A stretch of DNA of 64,000 bases, from positions 1-64,000 of the forward strand of contig NZ_MAFC01000031.1 in NCBI RefSeq assembly GCF_002013465.1. Reading direction: 5' to 3'. A program made the position numbers and the translations under genes. Source of the stretch: Mycobacterium sp. D16R12 (lineage in GTDB: Bacteria > Actinomycetota > Actinomycetes > Mycobacteriales > Mycobacteriaceae). Numbering within the stretch: the first letter of the stretch is position 1; each line of letters begins with the position of its first letter. Below, piece by piece: positions 35,986 through 44,900 of this stretch. The notes beneath the pieces were generated by a model. It made no database searches. It saw only the letters and a list, made by a program, of their open reading frames with translations, and was not told where the DNA came from.

Positions 35986-38900
35986 TCACTCCTTCGGCTC
36001 CGATACTGCGTCAGATGGCGTGGGTGCCGCGTCGGCCTCTGCCGACTCGACCGCGGGCTGTGCCTCCTCCGATTCGGATTCCGCGTCCGGCAGCTGGGCC
36101 ACGAGATACTCGGCGAGGCCCCCGATGGTCGGGTAGTCGAACACCGCGGTCGCGTTGATGGTGAACTTGCCGCCGAACTGGCTGTGCAGCCGGTTCCGAA
36201 GCTCGATCGCCATCAGCGAATCCGTGCCGAGGTCAAGGAACCGACTCGTCGCGGCCGGCGGTTGGGCCAGTCGCAGGAAGTTCTGTACCTCGCGCTGCAG
36301 GAATTCGGTCACGAATCCGGCCCGCTGCGGCACCGGGATCTCCATCAGCTGCTTGAGCAATTCGCTGTCGCCGGTCACCTCTCCGACGGCACTCGGCAAG
36401 ACGAGGTCCAGGATCGGCGGACGCGAACTACCCAGCACCTTCGCGGCACGCTGCCAGTTGGCCTTGATGACGGTGGCCTGACCGGTTCCGTTGGCGATGA
36501 CCTCGGCGAGCGCGGCGAGCGCCGCCGACGGATCCAGCGGAATCAGGCCCTGTGCACTGATATTCGCGGTCGCGGCCTCTGAGGAGGCCATGCCGCCCTG
36601 ACCCCACGGACCAAAGTTGATACCCGTGGCCGGCAGACCCTGCGCCCGTCGCTGCGCGATGAGGCCGTCGAGCAACGCATTGGCCGTCGCGTAGTTGGAC
36701 TGACCGGGTGAACCGAACAGACTGGACACCGAGGAGGAGACGATGAAGAAGTCCAGATCGTCTTCCTTGGTCAACCGGTCCAGATACTCGGCACCGAAGG
36801 CCTTGGGCGCCAATGTCGTCCGGAACCGCTCCACACTCTGCTGACCCAGCAGCGCATCATCGAGCACACCGGCCAAATGCGCCACACCGGCCAGCGGTGG
36901 CAGCTCCGCGCGGATCCGCTCCAAGAGCTTGACAACCTCGGACTCCTCGCCGACATCGGCGGTGAAGACGTGGATGCGGGTCTTGGAACGCTCGGTGATC
37001 TCCTCGATCAACCGCTGCGCGTCAGTATCGGGCGCGCGCCTACTGGTCAACACGATGTCACCGGCACCAAGCTGGGCCAGATAGCCCGCGGTGTGCAGAC
37101 CGATCGCACCGAGACCACCCGTGATCAGGTAGGTCCGATCCGGCCGCGGTGCCAGCGGATTCGGCATCTGGCAGACGATCTTGCCGATATGCCGGGCCTG
37201 CTGCATGCGACGGAACGCCGTTCTGGCCTCCGTCAGCGGATAGATCTCGGCAGGCAGCGGTGTCCACTCCCCCTTGGCCAAGCCTTCCGACACCTCGGTG
37301 AGCAAGGTGCGAATGCGGTCGGGCTCTTGGAACATCACCGTGTCCAACGCGACGATCTCGTAGGCGATATCCGGTCGGGCCTGCGCCATCTGCTCCGTGG
37401 TCCAGATATCGCGCTTGGCGATCTCTGCGAAACGGCCGTTCGTGGCGGTGGCTCGCAGCGTCGCCTCGACGAAACCCTCACTGGTCAGGCTGTTGAGCAC
37501 CACGTCCACGCCAGCGCCGTCGGTGTCCGCCAGGATCTGATCGGCGAAATCGGTTGTGCGCGAGTCATAGACGTACTTGACACCGAGCTTGCGCAGTGTC
37601 GCCCGCTTAAAGGTGCTGGCCGTGGCAAACACCTCGGCCCCGAACTGCTGGGCCATCTGGATAGCCGCCAGCCCGACGCCACCGCTGGCGGCGTGGATGA
37701 GCACCTTGTCACCCGGCTTGAGCTGCGCCCAGTCGAATGACAGCCGTACCGTCAGCGCGGCGGCGGGAATCGTGGCGGCCTCGACCCCGCTGATCCCGTC
37801 CGGAATCGGTGCCAGGAACTGGGCCGGCACGTTGAACCGGCTGCCGAAGGCACCTTGCATGGAGCCGTAGACCCGCTGGCCCACTTCGACTCCGGTGGCG
37901 CCCTCGCCCAATTGCGTGACGATACCGGCGAAGTCACCGCCGATCGGTCCGGGGTCACCCGGGTACAGACCCAGCACGTTGAGCACGTCACGGAAGTTGA
38001 GGCCCGCGGCCTCCACCCGCACCTGTACGTAGCCCTCGTCCGGCGCCGGGACCTCCTTTTCGGTGATCCGCAGGTTGTCGATGGCCCCGCGTTCGGTGGG
38101 CGCCAGGACGTAATCGCTACCGCGCGGCACCGTCAGATGGCCGGTGCGCGACCACGGCAGCAATCGGGAAGCCAGCAGCTTGCCCTGCCGCACAGCGATT
38201 TCCGGCTCCGCAGGCTCGTGTCCGGGGGTGCCCAACAGATTCGCCAGCGCCTGCACGGCCTCGGGCGAACCATCACAGTCAACGAGCCTCGCGTGCAGCG
38301 CCGGCTCCTCGTTGATAGTGGTACGCCCGAATCCCCACAGCGACGCCTGCACCGGATCGACCGGCTCGCCGGACTCGGTGGCCACGGCTCGCTCGGTGAC
38401 TATCCAGAGACCATCCGGAAGTTTCACGCCGTTTTGGGAACCGTTCTGCACCGTGTGCACGGCGCTGAGCAAGTTGGCGATCTCCGTTTCGAGGCGCGCG
38501 ATCTCAGTGTCCGAGAAACCGGCACCTTCCTGCGCACCCGGACCGGCGGCACGCCAGACGACACCGGAGAACGGCACACCGCGCTCCTTGGCCTGTTCCA
38601 GCACCTGCCCGAGTAGCTCCGGATTGGTCGTGCGGTCGAACGGAATGCAGCCCGGCACCTTGGCAGCCAGCTCGTCGAATCCGGCGATCAGCCAGGTGCC
38701 GCTTGCCTCTACAGCTGCGTCCTCCGATGGAGGAACCGGAACCTCGTGCCAGCCAAGGGTGTACAGCAAGCGAGTGGCATCGCCACCGAGCCCGCGCAGC
38801 AGCGCCTCGCGCGGCGCACGCTTGACGGTGAACTCACGAATCCCACCCAGGTGACGGCCATCCCGATCGAGGTAGTCGAGATCGAAGACCTGCGTCTCGC

Positions 38901-41900
38901 TGTCCAGTGGGCTCTCGTGCCAGCGTGCACGGCAGTAGAAGCGCCGGGGCATCTTCTCCTTCAACGTCACCTGTCCGTACCGCAACGGCAGGAACAGGTC
39001 GTTGATTCCCTGCTCGGCGGCGAGCAGGGCCGGGAACGCCGGGAAGGCGACACCGGTGCATAGGTCCATCAGGACCGGATGCATCGGCTCGGTGCCCAAT
39101 TGCTCGGCGAGCTCCTCGCCGACAAGGACATCGCCGATCGCCTCACCCTGTCCGAGCCACAGCGACTTCAGAGATCCGGACCAGGTTGGGCCCCAGGACA
39201 GTTCCAGATCGGCAAAGATCTCGAAGAGCTCCATCGGACGCATACGTTCCATCCGTTCGATGGCCGCATCAACCGGCTCGGAAGCCTCGGACGTCGGCTC
39301 GGCGGCATCGTCGCCGATACCGGTGACGACGGTGCCTTCGGCGTTCAACGACCAATCAACGTCGCGTTCACCGTAGGGACGGCTGTGCACCTGGAATTTC
39401 GACCCGCTGCCATCTTCCAGCGGATGCAGAGTCAACTGCACCTCACGAGAACTCTTCTCCGGCAAAATGATCGGCTCGTAGAAGAACACATCCTTGGCCC
39501 GTGCCGGAGTGCCGACCGCGGCCAGCGCCATCGCGGCGTACGTCGCGCCGGGGACGACGACGGTGCCGTAGATGACGTGGTCGGACAGCCACGGCTGCGA
39601 CCGCACCGACAACCGGCTGATGTACACGGAATCTCCGGAAGCGAGATCCTCGCCCCGACCGAGGATGCCGGAGGTTGCCCCGCCTACGCCGCCGTTCACG
39701 GCGGCACCGGATGACTTCGGCCAGAAACGGCGACGCTGGAAGGGATAGGTCGGCAACTCCAGCGTATTCCGGGGGTGACGTTGCAGTGCAGCGAAATTGG
39801 GACGATGGCCACCGACGTACGCCGCGGCAAGCGCCTCGGCGATCTGGCGCCGGTCGCCTACACCCTTGCGCAGCGAGACAATTGCCCGAGGCGCGGCCAA
39901 GTGCTCCGGCCAGACCTGTACCGCGGCGCCGGTCAACACCGGCTGCGGACCGATCTCCATCAGCACCGAGCACCCCAGTGCGGCCACGGTGCGCACACTT
40001 TCGGCGAACTGCACCGGCTGGCGCGAATGCCGACGCCAGTACTGAGCGTCGATGGGGGTCTGCGCCGTCAGCACGGCACCGGTGCGGTTGCACACCAACG
40101 GCAACGTCGGGATGGCGAACTGCACTTGCGCTGCGTACGACTCGAATTCGTCGAGTACAGGGTCCAACAACTCCGAATGGAAGGCGTGGCTGGTCTCCAG
40201 CCAGGTGCAGCGGATGCCCTCTGCCTCGAAGCGTGCGACCGCCTGTTCCACATCCTCACCCGGACCCGACAGCACGGTGTTCGGTCCGTTGTAGGCACCA
40301 ATCGATACGTGCGGGAACTCGCCCGCGATCTGCTCGACATGCTTGGCGTCGCTGAACACCGCCACCATGCGCCCGCCCGCGGGCAGGCTGCCAAACAACC
40401 GGCCGCGCTCGGCGATCAGTCGCACACCATCTTCGAGGCTGAACACTCCGGCCACGCATGCGGCCGCGTACTGGCCGACGCTGTGCCCCAGCACCACATC
40501 AGGCTCAATGCCCCATGACTGCCAGAGCCGGGCCAAGCCCATCTCGACGGCGAAGATCGCCGGCTGCGCGAAGGACGTGTGCCGCAGGACTTTCCCAGCT
40601 TCGCCACCGGTTTCACGATCGGTAGCGAACATCACCTCGAGCAACGGACTTGTCACGATGTCCTTGACCGCTTCCGCACAGCGCGTCACAGTCTCGGCGA
40701 AAACCGGCTCGGCCTCGAACAACTCACGCGCCATACCGGGATACTGGCTACCCTGTCCGGTGAACAGCCATGCCGTCGTCGGATGATTCGCGTGCTCGCC
40801 ACGGACCACACCGGGGCGCAGGCGGTTCTGGACCAGCTCGGCCAGCCCCTCGCGCGCCGACTCGACTGAATCCACGACCAGCGCGGCGCGATGCTCGAAG
40901 TGCGACCGGCCTCTCCCCGCCGTAACGCACACGTCCTCGATGTCGACATCCGGATGGGCACTCAACCACGACTCATAACGCTGCGCTACCGCGGCCAGCG
41001 CCTCCGGCGACCTCGCGGACAGCGGGAGCACGCTCACCTGGTCGCCCTGCGGTTCCGGCGCGACGTCCGGGACATCGGTAGCGCCCTCGTCCACGTCCGT
41101 CGGCCGCTGCGGGGCCTCCTCGATCAGCACGTGCGCATTGGTTCCGGTGAATCCGAAAGAACTCACACCAGCGCGCCGCGGCCTGCCGTTGGCCTCCCAG
41201 GGAATGGCCTTGTCCACCACCCGCACCGACAACGAGTCCCACGGAATATGTGGAGAGGGCTTCTCGAAGTGCAGGCTCTGGGGCAGCACCCCGTTTTGAA
41301 GCGACAGCACCACCTTGATGAGACCTGCTGCGCCGGAGGCTGATTCGGTGTGGCCGATATTGGATTTCACCGATCCCATCAGCAACGGCCGGTCCGCGTC
41401 ACGCGAGCCGCCATATGCGGCCGCGGCGGCCTGCACCTCGATCGGATCACCGAGCGGAGTGCCCGTGCCGTGCGCCTCGAGGTAATCGACGTCACCGCCT
41501 GCCAGACCGGCCCGATCCAGCACAGTACCGATAAGCCGTTGCTGTGCACCACCATTGGGCACCGTCAGACCACTGGAGGCGCCGTCCTGATTCACCGCGC
41601 TGCCGGGAATCACGGCGAGAATCCGGTCCTCGTCGCGCTGGGCGTCGCTCAGTCGCTTGAGTACGAGGATTCCGCAGCCTTCGCTGCGCACGTAGCCGTC
41701 GGCGGACGCGTCGAACGTCTTGCATCGACCAACCGGTGACAGCATCCGGGCGCGTGAGGCGGCGATCACGGTCACCGGACTCAGCAGAACGTTCACGCCG
41801 CCGGCCACTGCCAAGTCGCAGTCGCCGGAGTGCAGGGCCTGAACAGCCTGATGAACGGCCACCAGGGCCGAGCTGCATGCGGTATCGACGGCCACCGCTG

Positions 41901-44900
41901 GTCCTTCGAATCCCAGCGCGAAGGCAACACGGCCGGAGATGGCGTTGAGCGCGTTGCCGGTGATGAAGTAGGGCTCGATCTTGTCCAGCGACTCCGACGA
42001 CAGCAGGTGCGCATACTCGTTGGCGCCCACTCCCGCAAAGACTCCGGTTCGGCTGCCGCGCAATGCGGCCGGCGAGTACCCGGCCCGCTCCAGGCCCTCC
42101 CACACCGTTTCGAGCATCAGCCGCTGCTGCGGCTCGATCCAGACGGCCTCGCGCGGGGAGATGCCGAAGAACTCGGGATCGAACCCGTCGATTCCGTCGA
42201 GGAATCCGCCGAAGCGGGTGTAGGTCTTGCCCGCGACCTCCGGATCCGGATCGTAGAACTCGTCGATGTCGTAACGATCTTCCGGGACTTCCCGGATCGC
42301 ATCGACACCGCCGGACAGCAAGTCCCAGAAGGCTTCCGGATCTGGCGCACCGGGGAATCGGCATGACACCGCGACGATCGCTATCGGTTCGTCTGTACGT
42401 GTCGTCGCCGCCTGTCGAGGCGCGGACTTGACCTGCTCGTTGAGTCCGAGCACCTCGCCGAGCAGGTAGTCGGCGACATCGGATATGCGGGGATGGTCCA
42501 TCACCAGGGTGACGGGTATCTCCTTGCCGACACCCTGTTCCATGCGACGCCGCAATTCGACGGCCATCAGCGAATCCATGCCGAGGTCGAAGAACCCGGC
42601 ATCCTCGCGGATCTCCGATACGTCCACGCGCGTCACCTCTGCCACCGCGTCGCGCAGGTAGTCGGTCAACAGCTTCTTGCGCTGCTGGACAGGAGCGCTC
42701 GCGAGCCGCTCGACCAACTGCGTCTTGCCCGACGGTGTGACTAACGGCGATGCGGCCAGGTGCGAAGGCACCTCGCGCTCCAGCTCCGCCAGGAATGCTC
42801 GCCTTCCTGCCTGCTGGTAGAGCGGCAGGAATCGGGCCCAGTCGATGCGGGCGATGACGCCTTGCGGCGAGGAGGCCGATGCGACGTCGGCGAGGCCCGC
42901 CAGTGCATCAGCTGGTGACAACGTCTTGATCCCACGTTGCTCCAGTCGCGCACGGGATTCCGCGTCCGCCATGCCCGCACTCCACGGACCGAAGTTGACG
43001 CTGGTTCCGGCAATGCCTTGCTCGCGCAGACGCCAGGCGAGCCCGTCGAGGAAGGCGTTGGCCGCGCTGTACGCGGTCTGTCCGAAGCCACCCCAGATCG
43101 AGGCGATGGAGGAGGTACTGATGAAGAAGTCCAGCTTGAGGTCGGCCGCGGCCTCGCTCAAATGCCAAGCACCCCAGACCTTACCGGCGAATACACGATC
43201 CACTTCGGCATCATCGAGGTCGCTGAGCGGGGTGGTACCGATCTCCCCCGCAGCGTGGACGATGCCCGCCAACGGAGGCAGCTCGGCCTGCACACCCGCC
43301 AGTAGGCGCGCAACGTCGTGCGCATCCGCGACATCGGCGGTGACTACCCGGATTTCACAGCCGTGTTGCGCGCCCAACGCGTCGATGCGCTCGCGCGCGG
43401 ACTCGCTGGGTTCACGCCGACTCGTCAGCACCAGATTCTTGGCGCCGTGCGCGGCCAGGTATCCAGCGATCTCCAGTCCGATCGAACCCAGTCCGCCGGT
43501 TACCAAATACGTTGCGCCGTCACGTACTTCCAGCGGTTTTCCGCTCGGAAGTTCTTCCCGCCGAACCAGCCGGGGAACGTAGACCGCGTGATCGCGCAGC
43601 GCGATCTGGTCTTCCCTGACGGCCGCGTCGGTCGACGCGGACGCCCGAGCGATGAACTGTGACCATTCGTCAGCACTGGCATCGGCCAGATCGGCCAGTC
43701 CGCCCCACACCTGCGGAAGCTCCAGCGCTGCCGCACGACCGAATCCCCACAGGGCACTCTGTTCGGGTGCCACGGTGTCGGCGTCGGTGATTTTCTGTGC
43801 ACCTCGGGTGAGTAACCAGATGGGAGCCCGCAATTGCGCAGCTGCGGCGGCACGGAAGAGTCGCCGTGTTCCGGCCAGCACCTGGTGCTGGATCCGCAGC
43901 AGAGACCGCGCCGAGGGGGAACCCGCGTCAAGAGCAGCGACGTGCACGATGCGAAGTGACTGTCCCTGCGCCGAGGCGTCAGCGGCCTCAGCACGCAACG
44001 CATCTGCGAGCTGTTGCTCGTCGGCGTCGGAGGCAGGCAACCCGAGGATTCGATGCTGGTGCCCACGCGCAGTCAGCGCCTCGACCAGCGGTGCGGCCGC
44101 ACCGGATACCTCACCCACGAGAATCCAGCTAATGCCCGCACCGGATTCCGTACCGGACAATGGCGTAGGCGACTTGTCCCAGCGGAACTGGTAGCGGTCA
44201 TCCGCGATGGTTTGAGTGGTGCGTTGCTGGTTATGTTGTGCCGCAAGTTTTGTCAGCACGGCAAGGGTCTGTTGGTCACCGCCGGCACCGCCGAGCAGAT
44301 TCGCGAGCTCCTCGATCTTTCCGTCTTCGAGCAGCCGAACGGCCTCGGTGCGCGGGCCGCCGGCACGCTGCTGCTGATTCGTGGTGTCTCGTCCGTCAGC
44401 GTCTCGCTTATCGCTGAACCAGTACTGGCGATGCTCGAACGGATAGGTGGGCAGGTCGAGCTTTCGCGCGTGCCCGTGCCGGAACGCGCCGAAGTTGGGC
44501 ACATGACCCAGGACGTACGCGTCGGCAGCGGCCTCGGTGATCTGCCGGTGGTCGGCGGTGTTGCGACGCAGCGACGCGATCGCCCGCGGAGCGGTGGCCG
44601 GATCGGGCCATGCCCGCAGGGCCGCGGCGGTGAGCACCGGTTGTGGACCGATCTCCAACAGCACCTTGCAGTTCAGGTCGGCGAGAGTACGCACGCTCTT
44701 GGCGAACTCCACCGGTTGGCGCGCGTGGCGACGCCAGTACGCGCCATCAAGTTTCGTGCTTCTACCGAGCGCGGCGCCGGTCCTGTTGTCGATCAGAATT
44801 CGTTGTGGAGTCTTGTAATTGAACTGACCCGCATATGATTCGAATTCGTCGAGGATCGGATCCAGCAAGGCCGAATGGAACGCGTGACTGGTCTCCAGGA

